Assembly: GCA_030280995.1 (NCBI GenBank)
Contig: JASXTE010000001.1
Coordinates: forward strand, 3,098,001 to 3,162,000
DNA: 64,000 nucleotides
From: Hemileia vastatrix
Lineage: Eukaryota; Basidiomycota; Pucciniomycetes; Pucciniales; Zaghouaniaceae
Reading direction: 5' to 3'
Positions 1 to 11,200 of this stretch are shown here, one piece after another. Under the pieces are notes generated by a model. It searched no databases and was not told where the DNA came from. It saw only the letters and a program-made list of their open reading frames with translations. The translations under genes were made by a program, and so were the position numbers. How positions within the stretch are numbered: position 1 is the first letter of the stretch; each line of letters opens with the position of its first letter.

Positions 1-1060
1 GCACAAGCTGGCGTGCTCAGTGTTCAGTGCACAGTCTTCTCAGAAGAATTACAGCTGAGCTAAAACTGAATCAAATCAAAGATAGGGATTGGAACCTGCT
101 ATCAGGTGCTCACATTTTTTTTCTGGTGAATAAACTTGATTCTTTGTGTTCTTACTATAAAGTGATGGATTCTATATTTAGAGAGAAATCCAATGATAAT
201 CCCACAGACATGTTGGATGGAGACAATTCTATATCCAATCATGATATTGATAGAACTATTTTTGAATCCTCTTCCTCAAATTAAGCCTCCCCTTTTTTAA
301 TTCCACAAATTAAGATATCTTTTTTATAGATCCTTATGGTGATATAAACCAATCCAATATAACTTAAATTAGTTATTTTCTTGAATCTAGTCAATTTTTT
401 ATTTACTTCTCTTTTTCTTATTTATAAAAAGGTTGATGAAAAAACCCAGGAGCCACAGTCAAGAAGTTCTGAAGCTAGCAACAGCAATGATGATGATGAC
501 AATATACCAAACTCCTCAAACAAAAAACAAAGACTTTCCAATACTCTAAATTCAATCAGTTAAAGAAAAAGAGATAGTACTTCTCAAACCCCTATTTCTT
601 CTATCAAAGATTTTTTTAGATAAATGTGATGCTGGTGAATGATAGGACACCTCTTGAGAGATTAGTCTGCTTTTGTTTTATTTTTTGTTAATATTTCATA
701 AAATTTTAGGTAAAGTAGAAGTTTAAAGAGAGACTCTTAACTTTTACAAGCGCTAATATGAACTCTCTTTATGGAGGGATAATAGGGCACAAGACTTGGA
801 ATAGAGGAGATATGAGCTCTCATCACAGAGGTATGATAGGTAACAAGACTTGGAGGAGAAAAAATTTGAACCAACTCTAAGTATTGAAAAATTGAAGAAA
901 GAGTAAAAAGCTCTCAAGTGCAATTTTCAATTGGAACAGATTAAACTCAAGTATCAACTTGAAGATGGTTCAAAAAAAAGTTTTTCATTATAGAGTGTGT
1001 TAAAGCTAATAAATCTAATGACAAAATTGAGTGCTTAATAAAAATTTTTGATTGATTATC
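1..1060 (+). pseudogene. PIF/Harbinger ORF2 relic (copy A), Myb/NAM-like accessory protein
   Basis: This is a degenerate copy of the accessory ORF seen in better state on the minus strand at 18570-20000. Residues encoded at 27-284 (NKLDSLCSYYKVMDSIF, then NPTDMLDGDNSIS) align with KLDSLCPYFKEMDAIF and NPSNILDGEDSIS there. An acidic segment follows at 430-560. The coiled-coil tail is at about 780-1050 with stops and shifts (DLEEKKF, then LKYQLEDGSKK). The intron-like gap near 290-430 fits the other copy. In PIF/Harbinger elements the second ORF is a Myb/SANT-like DNA-binding partner of the transposase; here the N-terminal DNA-binding part lies outside the window. With the transposase relic at 4474-4990 it forms an element in reverse orientation to copy B. 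The gene is broken and surely non-functional. Confidence 0.65.
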
Positions 1061-1189
1061 TATTTTTTGTCTTCTTTCCCACTTTTGTTTTTAGGTTTTT
1101 GGAAATGAAAGTATTTAATAAATTCCCGTATATTTTTACACTATCCATCCTAAGTTGAGTAATATATCAAAAAATGTAACAAATTCATT

Positions 1190-1500
1190 TTAAATGGTCC
1201 CAATGGCAAAATTTTTTTTTTAATTTTTTGGGTTTTCATATCAAGGTTTCCAAAATTACAGCTCAAGTCAATAAATATTCATTTGTTAATATACTTAACT
1301 CAACAATATCCTATATCTTTTATGAAAATTTGGCTATTCCCCCCTACTTGCATTATATTGAAGCAAGGGGTGGGTATCACCAAAAAAATTTCAAGTCAAC
1401 AATTTTGCATGTCAGATTTGAGAATTTGGCAATACCCTCCCCTACATTTTATTGAAGTAAGGGGTTCAAGTCACCGAAATTTAATATAATTACATAAATT
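1190..1500. repeat. Harbinger tail repeats, copy A
   Basis: This AT-rich tail lies downstream of the ORF2 relic and contains two loosely repeated blocks of about 110 bp. Each has the form TTTGGCAATACCCnCCCCTAC followed by ATTGAAGCAAGGGG. The same kind of block recurs at 18200-18400 beside the ORF2 of copy B, which supports reading 1-4990 as a second copy of that element. Confidence 0.45.
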
Positions 1501-1703
1501 AGTAAAAAAATAAATAAGATATGTTAAATTTACTAGTTTTAAAGTAATGACAATCCCTCATGCCAAAATGCAGATCAAGTCTAGAAACTAAGTTTGGTAC
1601 ATTCCACAGGTGTAGGCTAGAGGAACCCCATGAAAAATTTAATGTTTTCATGATTACCATTTATAAAAAACAAAGGTCATTGGCCCATTAATTTAGTTTA
1701 TTA

Positions 1704-2698
1704 AAGGCAGGTTATAAATCCACAACCTATCTTTGATATGGATACAACCTACAATACAATTTTTTTTGTTTGATGCACTCTTACACCACTAAATGAAATC
1801 ATGTACTTACTACTAATCACATATTATATTGTATGCAATAATACATACACTTGTTCCAACCCTGTGCAAGGTATCATTCTTCCTTTGCTCTCACTCTTTC
1901 TCTTGCTCTTGCTCTCACTCTTACTCTCACTCTTGCTCTAGTTTTTGACTTTTTTTTCTTAGACTGATTGTTTCTTTTTGTATATCTATACTTTACAAGC
2001 TAAAATGAATGTATAGTTTTTTTTATGCTTAGTTTATAATGTAATTTAGCTGATTAACTTTCTGTCTTGTAAAAAAATAATCAATCTATTTTAATTAAAT
2101 TTCAATGAGATTTTTCAGCAGCAGTATCAGCTGCACCTTCTACAGGAAACCATAATCTCTGAAAACCACCTAAAACATTACTCCAAGCATTAATAGAAAG
2201 ACATAAAGTCATAAAATAGAAAGGTGGAAAGGGGGAACCTTTCTGCAATATCCCCTGACAAAAGTGAGCAGATTGGTGGTCTTTTGTATTTGACTTTCCT
2301 TGGTAATAAAAGGCCTTTTGATTTGAGTTTTTCCTGAGTAAACGCAAGTAAGCCAGGCATTCTCAGTCTGACCATTAAAGTATTTGTTGGAACTTTTGCA
2401 AGAGATACTTGCTTGTTGTCTGGAAGAAAAGATTTTAGCAGCTTCTTTTGCTTCATCTAAGGTGGGATAAATTGTGGGCTTGGGTATCATTGCTAATATT
2501 GAGGAAGTCAAAGAGTGGCAATTTTTTTTCTCATGGAAGGGGTAAACAAGTGTATGTATTATTGCATACAATATAATATGTGATTAGTAGTAAGTAAATA
2601 ATTTCATTTGGTGGTGTAAGAGTGCATCAAATGAAAAAAAAATTCTATTGTAGGTTGTATCCGTATCAAAAATAGGTTGTGGATGTATAACCTGCCTT
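1704..2698. mobile_element. MULE-like element with 152-bp terminal inverted repeats
   Basis: The left arm (1704-1855) and right arm (about 2546-2698) are near-perfect inverted copies, starting AAGGCAGGTTAT and ending near CATACACTTGTT. The whole unit is about 995 bp. Long TIRs of this size are typical of Mutator-like elements. The inner part holds a CT-rich microsatellite (about 1875-1945) and a minus-strand reading frame with a FAR1-like look. Similarity between the flanks continues a few bases beyond AAGGCAGG, so the exact ends are uncertain. I do not see a 9-bp target duplication. It sits inside Harbinger copy A. Confidence 0.7.
2209..2571 (-). pseudogene. FAR1-like zinc-finger N-terminal fragment of a MULE transposase
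   Basis: About 120 residues are open on the minus strand, with the first Met inside the right TIR. The segment YPTLDEAKEAAKIFSSRQQ, later ENAWLTCVYSGK, resembles the FAR1-type WRKY-like N-terminal domain of MULE transposases, where a (Y/F)xSLxEAxxAxxxxA helix precedes a strand ending in CxxGG-type residues. The MULE DDE catalytic domain is absent, so the element is non-autonomous. A second reading frame continues the similarity at 2102-2347, which suggests a frameshift. The family assignment rests on pattern only and could be wrong. Confidence 0.4.
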
Positions 2699-3049
2699 AA
2701 TAAATTGAAATGTCAGATTTTTTTATTAAAAAAATATTAAAGAATAATCAATATTTGGTGACTCTAAAAATACCCATACTTTCTTAATCTTCCTAAATTT
2801 TTTTAAAATTTATTACTTATACCTTCTTTTCTTACCTTTTTGATTTATTGAATTAACATTTGACTTATCTGAAAAAGAGCAGCCAAAATGAGTGAAGGGT
2901 TAGACACATGAAAATTGTAAGAAAAAGAAAAAAATACACCTTGATGAAAGGGCAGAATATTAAGTAAATAGAAAAGTAGTTGGAGGAATCTGGAAGGATG
3001 AATGAATGATGTAAAAATTATGATATGCATTATGAACTAAATATAAGTG

Positions 3050-3750
3050 AAATTGGTAAAAAAAGGTGCAACTTTAAAGTTCAATATATCAGCAACCACT
3101 GAGCCAAATTCAAATCCATTTGTGGGAAATTAAAGATAGGCTTCAGTAGGATCTTCTGTTAAAAGTAAATTAGATTCAAATAAACCTAACTCTAATTACA
3201 ACTCTAATATTCAAAATTGCACAAAAACCTGAAAGGTGATGATGAAAATGCCAATAAGAGGGAGCTAAAAGCCTAGATAATTATCAGAAAAGAGTTTCAG
3301 AAGCCTTATGCTCTAATTATGCAATATAAAAACATGATATAATTAAAGTGAAATTTTGAAAAAAGTCTCAACTTTAAATATCAATATCTCAGCAACCACT
3401 TTACCTAACTCAAATCCGTTTGTGGAAAATGAAAGATAGGCTTTAGTAGAATCTTCAGTTGAAAGGAAGTGTGATTCAAATGAGCCTTAATCTAACTTAT
3501 TACACAAAAAAATGAAATAAAAAACGTGATATTTGGAAATCAAGGCTCAACTTTAAATGTCAATATCTCAGAAACCACTATAACAAATTCAATTCCCAAT
3601 GTGGGGAATGGGATATAGGATTCAGGAGAATCTTTAGTTGAAATGAAATTAAACTTTAATATAACTAACCTTATGTCCAACTCTGATACTAAATTTTTTA
3701 CAAAAACTTGAAAAGTGATAATGAAAATGACAACAAGAGGAGTTTAATAA
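3050..3750 (+). repeat. Three diverged copies of a roughly 150-230 bp unit
   Basis: Units begin near 3060, 3365 and 3545. Each starts with CAACTTTAAA followed by TCAATATCTCAGCAACCACT, then a CAAATCC(A/G)TTTGTGG block, then ATAGGnTTCAGTAGAATCTT. The first and third share a further downstream block ending in GTGATnATGAAAATG. Copies are perhaps 75-85 percent alike. No coding frame survives. The origin is unknown; a decayed tandem repeat inside Harbinger copy A is one option. Confidence 0.7.
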
Positions 3751-4473
3751 TTCCACTTTTATCCAGATAATAGTCCTACATATATTGAAGTATGAAATTT
3801 TCATAGAAAGAAAGAGATATCATATAGGCATGAAAAGGGAGATGAAAACTACAGTTATTGAAAGGTAGGAAAAATAGAGTGAGAAAAATTGATGTTGGAA
3901 ATCGGGGGAAACTGAATATGAAGTGGAATGAATAAAAAATGTGCAATGTATGTGGTTCAATGACATCAAACCAAAAAAAAGTGAAATAGGGGAAAAGGGG
4001 ATAATGACCATGCCAAGGAGGGATGAATATTAGGATGGAGCTAAAAAAAAAGAAAGAAAAGAGGGAGAGAAAAAAAAAGTTAACTTTACCTTGAAAATAA
4101 ATAGAAAACACTTACAAAAAAGAATAAAAAAAAGAAAAACATAAAAACAGAAAAAAAAAATTACAATTAGCAAGAATAAAAGTAAAAATAAAAAAATGAC
4201 TTACCTGGATAGATGAGTTGAGAAAACAATTGACTTCAAATTATTTGAGGGATGCAAGAGGAGAGGAGGAAACATATGAGCGTTGAAAGAAAAAAACAAT
4301 GACCAAAAAATTGTGCAATTGCAGAAAATATATGATTTCATGTTGAGTTGATGAAGGAAAACAAAAAGGCTTTAACAGCAATTTCAAAATCAAAGTCAAT
4401 ATGCAAAAAATTAACCATTCCTAGTGATTGTGTGAAGATTCTATCCAGGATCACAAACAAAATTTGGCCTCCT
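3751..4473. other. Non-coding interval, purine-rich
   Basis: The plus strand is strongly purine-rich at 4000-4200 (runs of AAAAGAAAG). No gene is supported; the open frames here are low-complexity Phe/Ser/Leu stretches on the opposite strand. Confidence 0.4.
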
Positions 4474-4990
4474 TTAGTTGATGTAACACTTTTTGGAAAG
4501 AATAAACATATAAGCTGAAGTGATTTCCAAATCAGAGTCAGAAATTAAAGATAAAGCAATAATATTCATAGTTGTTTCAAGTTGCTTCCTAGTAGAGAGG
4601 TGCTTCATTGTTTCTGGTTGAAGGTTTAGGTGATGAGGGAAGTGTAAATTTTCCACCAAATGAGCAGGGGGGTGTGTAGATAGAAAAAAATCTTAAGTTT
4701 TTGCCACCAAGATTAAGTGGCCTAGAGTGAAGAGTGACATAAGGATGGCATCCACAATTATATGTCATGTGACTTGAATACAAATTAATCATGGATGTGA
4801 TGAGTTTGGGATCAGGAATTAGGAATAAAAATCAGGGTATAAGAGGCAGGACAATGCATTATCATCCATTCCTTATCCACTATCCCAAGGGCTAGTGGAT
4901 AAGAGTCTTCTGCAATTAATAATGTCTGATCTGGGGAAAAAAAAATTCTGATCCCTAATTGTGGATCTCTTAAAATGATTCCCTCTAATT
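4474..4990 (-). pseudogene. PIF/Harbinger transposase 5' relic and element end (copy A)
   Basis: Read on the minus strand, this is a copy of 12755-13270, the first part of copy B. The terminal region shares ATTAGGGATCAG, then the block around TTATCCACTAGCCC(C/T)(A/T)GGGCTAGTGGATAAG, which is itself palindromic. The first coding part shares FSIYTP, KPSTxNNEAPLY and YMFILSKKCYI against YMSYLSKKHYI. The catalytic domain is absent. The terminal GGGGTATC motif is degenerate near 4970-4990. Together with the ORF2 relic at the window start this gives the same convergent gene order as copies B and C. Confidence 0.7.
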
Positions 4991-5210
4991 TTTTGATGGG
5001 CATTGGCAAAAGTGATAATTGGAGCAAAAAGAGCAAATTAATGCAAAAAAAATTGCATAAATGGGCTATTTGAATGGACAATTCTACATGCTCCAAGGGA
5101 CAAAGATGCTGTTGAAGTAAACTTGTTCAGCATATGTGTACTTCAAATAAAAATGACTTACTTGGTTCCTTTTTTGTGGCATGCTTGAATGGCATATATT
5201 GTAATGTTTG

Positions 5211-5321
5211 TGTAGAGAATGATGGCTTGCAAAACCAGGAAAAGATCTCTGGTGCACTCAGAGGCTACACTATACACAAATGAGAGACTAGCTACGTACA
5301 TAGTATGGTAGCACCATAACA
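5211..5321 (-). repeat. TRIM LTR, left copy (3' LTR on minus strand)
   Basis: 111 bp, TGTAGAGAATGATGG to CACCATAACA on the plus strand, with about 85-90 percent identity to the right LTR. It is preceded directly by GTTTG. Confidence 0.88.
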
Positions 5322-6147
5322 TCCCCCCACTTTGCTAGATGAACATCACCCTACAATAATAACAAAAGATTGCAAAAAGTGATAAAGAAAGGAATAGTAA
5401 ACTAATATGAAAAGAGTGTGTTAAGAAGAATGATAAAATAAAATACACATTAATCCACTTTGTAGTTTAAAAGTATTTAATGAGAGTAAAGAAAATTTGT
5501 AAGAAAAATTTGGACATCCCCCCCATCAAGACAGCACCATACCACCAAGTACTCTACTAAACAGATAAAAGAAAAAATTAGAGCAGGACAAGGTATAAAA
5601 GATTTGGTGAGTAAGGAAAGATGTTCAGTTATTGAGATTTGAGATAATCAGAGTGAATTTTGAAAATTGAGCAAGAAGGGATTGTGAGTTGTGTGCAAAA
5701 TGGTAGATTTTCAGACTTGCTTCTGATTGATTGGTGATTTTAGAGATATGAGATAATGGGGTTTGGGGGATGCTTCCTGTTGAGGCCAACATGTGGCCAA
5801 GGTACAAGATTTAGAGAAAGGAGTGGTTAACAAGGTGGGTGTTGAGAATAGTTTGTGACAAAAAGTTTTGCTTGTATCATCACAAATCATAATGAGGGAA
5901 GATGCCTCATACACCATAGTGGAGCAGATGCCTTTGTTAGGGAGGATGATAAGATGGTGCCCATACACCAAATTTAGAGAGGAAAATGCCATTTTTTGGC
6001 TGAGGCAAGAACAGCGCCCATACACTGTTTTGAGAGTAGAATTGAGAATATGGCACCCATACACCATGAGGAGGAGGAAAATTGCAGTATTGTTGCAATG
6101 AACAGGGTTCTATGAAGGGTTCTCCATGAGTGAGACGGCCCATAACC

Positions 6148-6258
6148 TGTAGAGAATGATGCCTTGCAGAACCAGGAAAAGATCTCCGGTGCACTTGGAG
6201 GCTACACTATATACTGATGATAGACTAGCTAAGTACATAGTATGGTAACATCATAACA
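6148..6258 (-). repeat. TRIM LTR, right copy (5' LTR on minus strand)
   Basis: 111 bp, TGTAGAGAATGATGC to CATCATAACA on the plus strand, followed directly by GTTTG. The adjacent plus-strand GGCCCATAACC (6137-6147) is the primer-binding site in minus orientation. Confidence 0.88.
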
Positions 6259-6469
6259 GTTTGACGCACCTTAATGTGCTCATAACAAAAAAATATCCAC
6301 ATGATAATATGAGAATTAGTAAACAAAAGATTATTCAAACTGTTTATATCTGTAATCACTTGGAAAATCAGCACAGCCTGTCACTGATAAATAATAAGTT
6401 TTATCTTTGATAAGTTTAAAGAATATGAGGGAGCTCCATGGAAAGAGTGAAATAGAAGCCATAAAAGAT

Positions 6470-6658
6470 GCAGCTAAGCTGGAAAAGGTTGCAGAATATC
6501 TGACAAAAAAATTCACCCCACAAAAAAGTGATTTGATTATTTAAAAGGGAGTACCTCCGACCTATTTCCAGCCCTGTTGAATAGGCAAATCATTTTTTGG
6601 TGAGAGCCAATTTATTTTTTTCGTCAAGAATTCCGCAAGCTTTTCCGACTTAGCTGTG
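6470..6658. mobile_element. Hairpin MITE, diverged copy of the one at 60387-60578
   Basis: Arms of about 80 bp are inverted around the loop GAGTACCTCCGACCTATTTCC. The sequence aligns along its whole length with 60387-60578, including CCTCCGACCTAT in the loop and ATTCCGCAAGC in the right arm. Outer ends read GCAGCTAAG and CTTAGCTGTG. The flanking TA duplication seen in the other copy has been lost here. No coding capacity. Confidence 0.75.
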
Positions 6659-9061
6659 TGAACTCAGGCCTAATGTTGATGAAGGTATCCAAACTTCCAA
6701 TAGGCATAATCCATCCCAAATGACAAAGAAAGCAGATAAAGGAAAGCCTAAGGAAGTGAAACAAAACCCCCTTAAAATAAACATATATCTTTTCTAATTT
6801 ATAAACTTTGAAGGGTATCAAAGTCATGAATCCGTAAAATTCATTGAGTCATTAGCAATTATCCTGGTAGAGCTAAATTCCACTTCTAAGCTATTATATT
6901 AGTAGGATATTGACTTCTCGTCCTAATTACATTGGAAATTATCGTTCTCACGTGAGAGTCACTGCCACTCGAGCTAGTAAGTAAATTCATGTCATGGCAC
7001 TTTCTAATGATAATTTAGTTAGAATGGTCCTCAAGCATGTCATTTGAAAGGATAGAAACTAGGGGCCTTCAAGTTAGACGTTTGATATGATTTGCATATA
7101 TTTTTTTCAATGACAGGTCTCAGATATTTTCAAATCTTGTTCAACATATCAGTGTTAAGAAATGTGTTGAAATGTGCCAAAGTAGCACAGCAGTAAGCGG
7201 AGTGTTAGTAAGATGTTTAAGTTTAGAGTACTAAGATCGGGAAAAAATCAGAACTGCTGGGGTACTGCCAAAGGTTTCAGGATTTGAGTACCACAGATAG
7301 AACACATTTATCAGGGTGTGAACTGTAACATTGAACCATGTTGTTTTAGCGTCATGATTTCAGAGTGCACGATTCGAGAACGTGTATTTTAGTAATATTG
7401 AAATTGTAGGTCTTCTGGTACCTATTGTAGTCTCACCAGTGTAGCTTTCATCTCAAAATCAATCCTAGAGTCTCTCAAGTATGAAAAATCAATGAAAGGT
7501 GTCCTGCAGTACATCTTTACAGCCAACAAAAAATTTCAACAAGCGTAACAATGATATTTTTTTCACCAAAAAATCCCCAAGGAAGGTTACAGAAATTATT
7601 AATTAAAGTTTAAAGATTATGAAAGCCAAAACGTCATTGTGTTTCAGCGGACTCAGTGTATGCGTAAATGAAAGTTCAACCAGCTAAGGTCTCTGATTAG
7701 GAATCTAATCAATTCACTGACTGATAACTGATTGTAAACACATAGTGTATATAAAATAAGAATGGCACCCACAACGCGCAAACGCCAGTCGATTACAGAC
7801 AATCCACCTCAGCGGGATTGAACCTTGCTTTCGTTCTCCAGGTCTTCCCTGAAAGAGAACCCAAAAGAACGCTTGAAACAAGACGTTTTTTAAAACAGCA
7901 GTCAACCCCACGGAGAGGGATTTCAGGTAATCCTCCCCCGTTTGCATAGTGTGAGGCAAATAGCCTTCACAGATCAACGCGAAGGTAAACTATTGAGTTG
8001 CTAAGGAAGGAGGGGGGAGAGCTTATGACAAACAGAAAAGGAGAATGAATTTTTCCATCAGACTTCATCCAGTCAAAAGTTATGGGATGTATACTTGTTT
8101 AGAGCATCATAGGTTCTATTTTTGGGAAAGTATAAATGATGATATAGTAACTACTAGGACTGATATTTAGAACCCCTCTAACCAGGTGAAGTCATTGTTT
8201 TTTTCTTCAAGTGGAAGTTTCACTTGCTAGACAAGATAAAGTTGAATAACATTCAATGTGATATCATAGATGAATAATCTTTTCATTTAATTTGATGGTT
8301 TAAATTTATGTTCAAGTGTGTCTAAGAATAACTTTGCCGCTAAGCACATATCTCCTGTCACCCAAGCCTATTCGCTACAAGGTGAGATAAATCAAAATGC
8401 CATTGTGACATGTAATAAACAGCAACCAATGGTAGGCGTTGCTTGAATTTTCTCAGATGGAGTGGGCAGATAAACATTTCCTATTCATGAATGAACTTGA
8501 AACGGTCATGGGACCCAGTGTCTTCCTGGGTTTTCTCTACGTTGACTTTGTTGAATAGCCTCTATGTTTTTGGTGGTAAGAATTACCCTTGGCTCTTGAG
8601 AAAGGCTTGGAAAATCAATCACAATTAATTGACTCGATATTTTGGAATGATTGGTTGGTTTTACTAGAATAATTCATATTGTTTGTCAGTGAACTATCTA
8701 TTAAATTGCGAATGCTCCTAGCGGTAACTAGACGGTAGAGTTCTCATTGATGAAATACATTCTAAGCAAGAGGTTTGTTTGTAAAAGTGAGATTAATTGT
8801 TACATTTAGCTCTTAGCAGATAGTGTGCCGAAGCCACACAGATGAGTGTGACATTAATTAAACATTACATGTAAGGGAAATGGTCTCTTAGATTGACCAC
8901 ATCATTCCAACGGCTTTCTTTCAAGGTATCACTAGGGTGATTACTTGCTTTTTCTCTCATTTGTTATCTTTTCTTAATCCACACCATTTCGTTTCAAGCT
9001 CACCTTTCCTTCCTCTTTATTGCAGCTGGTATCCTTCATCATTAAAAACAGAAAGTGTAAC
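6659..9061. other. Host intergenic region upstream of the hydrolase gene
   Basis: The GC content is higher than in the repeat zones and I recognise no repeat. A possible decayed or multi-exon gene start lies at 7763: MAPTTRKRQSITDNPPQRD, then after an acceptor-like CTCCAG the frame VFPEREPKRTLETRRFLKQQ ending before a GTAATC donor at about 7929. This is too weak to call a gene. A likely 5'UTR intron acceptor (TTGCAG, ending at 9025) precedes the hydrolase start codon. Confidence 0.35.
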
Positions 9062-11200
9062 ATGGGCTACATTCAAGTTGCGCCCGAGATTGAAATCTAT
9101 TACGAAATCATATCATCTACTTCGTCCAGCTCATGTGTCCCTTGGCTTTTGATTATTCATCCTCTTTACCAGGATCTATCTTGGGTTTATCCCCTCATTG
9201 ATCTCGATGTGAACAATAGGGATAATAACAGTTGCAACCCATTTCGTGAAAGGTTTAATATTGTTTTATTCGATTTGCGTAGCCATGGCAGAACTCGTTC
9301 AAAGCCTCGCTCTACGTGTGATCTGTACACTTGGGCTGCAGATTTGGTGTTCGCTCTGCATTTTCTCAATTTGCCTCCAGTGCATATCCTCACTTTACAT
9401 CTTTGTGCCACTGAAATGGCTCTAAGAATGGCTGCCATTTTTCCTTCCCGCGTTCTCAGCTTGTGCTTGTGCGGTTTGCCGCCCGAAACTGAGTTTGTTT
9501 TTATTTTATTCTATAATTGATTGAATTTTATTTCATTTGTCTTCTTTGATTTTAAGTTTGTTTATTACTGGACTTTTGTCATTGTTTCTTGTCATCCCTA
9601 TCCTCCAAGCCCGCCTTCTTTAACTCACAAATTGACTTTTTTTTTCAAACTTCTAAAACATATCAATTTGTAGACAGGGCTTTCTCAAAGCTGCCTTTTC
9701 CACATGTATGGCTTCATCATTCAATCCTGAAGTGCCAGAAGACTGGGAGGCCGGTAAGCGACATTTATTTTTTGCTAAACCCTTGACATTTGATTTTTGC
9801 TTTCCACTCGTGATTATTTTTGTTTTTCCCATTAGCCAAAATATTATCACTATTTTTGATTGGACATATTCACACTCGCAGTAACTTGAATAGTTTATAA
9901 AATTTGATTGTCTTGTTTTGCTTTTTTTTGTTCCATACATTTTTATTTTTATTTTTATTTATTTATTTATTTTTTTTTGGGGGGGGGGGGAATTCTGAAC
10001 CTTAAGCTATCTTGGCCACACTTTGGTGGACGTATGGGCCACGAGCTCTCCGTAATACCAAATTACTGGATACTGGGGCTGGGGTTTTTTTGCGACGGTA
10101 TCCTCCTAGCCAGGCTGTCACTTCTCTTAACGCGACTTTTCCCTTCATTGAGGTCTGCTTGCACTCTAAAATATTTCACGAATCTCCTACATCTTTCATG
10201 ATGAATCAATTACTCACTTTTGTAAGAAATTTTCGCTTTTATCTATGCTATTCCCCGATTCACACGACCACACAGCGTACTGCCCCTCCGCCTTCAATGG
10301 CAAAGCAAATACGGACGCCCATGTTGATAATGCATGTAAGTGCATGCATATAATTTATTGATACATGCATTTTTCCATGCTTTTTTTGCTAAAAGAATCT
10401 AACATTTTTCCATTAAATTAGGGTGATACCGACAATGTTTATGACATTGGAATGATGAAGGATCGTGCGAGCACATTTTTAAATGTACCAGAAGGTCCTA
10501 AAATTCGAGTTATTCATGGTGTGGATATCTTTCCAATTTTCACGTCTACCATGCCTAACAACTTCTCTTTTCACAGGAGCCCCTCTTCAATTTTGTGAAA
10601 CACATTCCGAGGAACTCAAGAAGGAATTCTTTTCTTGGGTTGATCCAATAATTTCTCAGCAAAATTCAGCCATTAAAAACGACGAATCTACCTTGTTTCA
10701 ATCCGAGTTTCATGATGGACTGACACGACTATCATGCATGGTTAACAATCCTTCTCTTCTATTGAGAGATAGCTCAGTTAGCGATGCATTCTATCTATCA
10801 ACTCCGACAGCTATTCAGGCTGTCGAAGATCGAATTCAGTTTCTATCTCAAGTCCAGATTCGCAAGTTTTCAATGATAGGGGGTGGGGCTCCGGAAACTT
10901 GGACAGGTGCAACGTGGGATGAAATCCATCCTTATAGGTTTGCTGACTTGACATGTTTCTTGTAATTTTGCACTGTTTGCTCAGAAAACTTTTTTATTTT
11001 TTATTTTTACTTCTTTGATTAGATTTTCAAATAGATTGAGGTTTCAACCAGGAATTGATGAAGGACGATGCCTGGGAGAAGCCGAGATCATAAGAGCTAT
11101 CACAGAAGAAACAGAGGAGGAAGTGTTGGATGATGACTCGGACACCGATATAGATGGGTCTGGGAGTTTATTAAATGAAGCCGTACAGCATATGGATTAG
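9062..11200 (+). CDS. Alpha/beta-hydrolase-fold protein, six exons, 491 aa
   Basis: The exons join cleanly in frame with GT-AG introns: 9062-9492, 9674-9753, 10007-10335, 10422-10518, 10577-10937, 11023-11200 (1,476 nt). The start ATG follows an acceptor-like site at 9025, and MGYIQVAPEIEIYYEI fits a beta-1 strand. FDLRSHGRTRS and the later HGDTDNVYDI are the oxyanion-side and acid-residue motifs of the AB_hydrolase_1 fold; MAAIFPSRVLSLCLCG is the segment after the nucleophile elbow. The elbow itself reads LHLCATE rather than GxSxG, so the usual Ser is Cys or absent. The expected GxH near the end reads HGAPLQF, without His. The C-terminus is acidic (EEEVLDDDSDTDID). No signal peptide or membrane span is seen. 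It is probably an intact host gene, but whether it is a hydrolase or a binding pseudoenzyme cannot be told. Confidence 0.85.

Larger units (their letters stand above)
5211..6258 (-). mobile_element. TRIM (miniature LTR retroelement), 1,048 bp
   Basis: Two direct repeats of exactly 111 bp (5211-5321 and 6148-6258) bound an 826-bp core without a real coding frame. On the minus strand the LTR starts TGTTATGATG and ends CTCTACA, the expected TG...CA form. Perfect 5-bp target duplications GTTTG lie at 5206-5210 and 6259-6263. Next to the right LTR (5' on the minus strand) is GGTTATGGGCC, which matches the half-tRNA-iMet primer site used by copia. The core carries a degenerate repeat around CCCATACACC at about 5905-6070. 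It is non-autonomous and probably mobilised by a copia like the one at 23875-28937. Confidence 0.9.

Noticed and set aside
1695..2707. 9-bp target duplication for the MULE-like element
   Set aside because: The flanks AGTTTATTA and AATAAATTG do not match; apparent similarity is an extension of the inverted repeats.
3776..4111. Phe-rich membrane protein on the minus strand
   Set aside because: It is the complement of a purine-rich tract; the Phe/Leu/Ser bias follows from composition.
7714..7977. 87-residue minus-strand gene
   Set aside because: No recognisable domain, and the plus strand offers an equally plausible basic N-terminus at 7763. Neither is supported enough to call.
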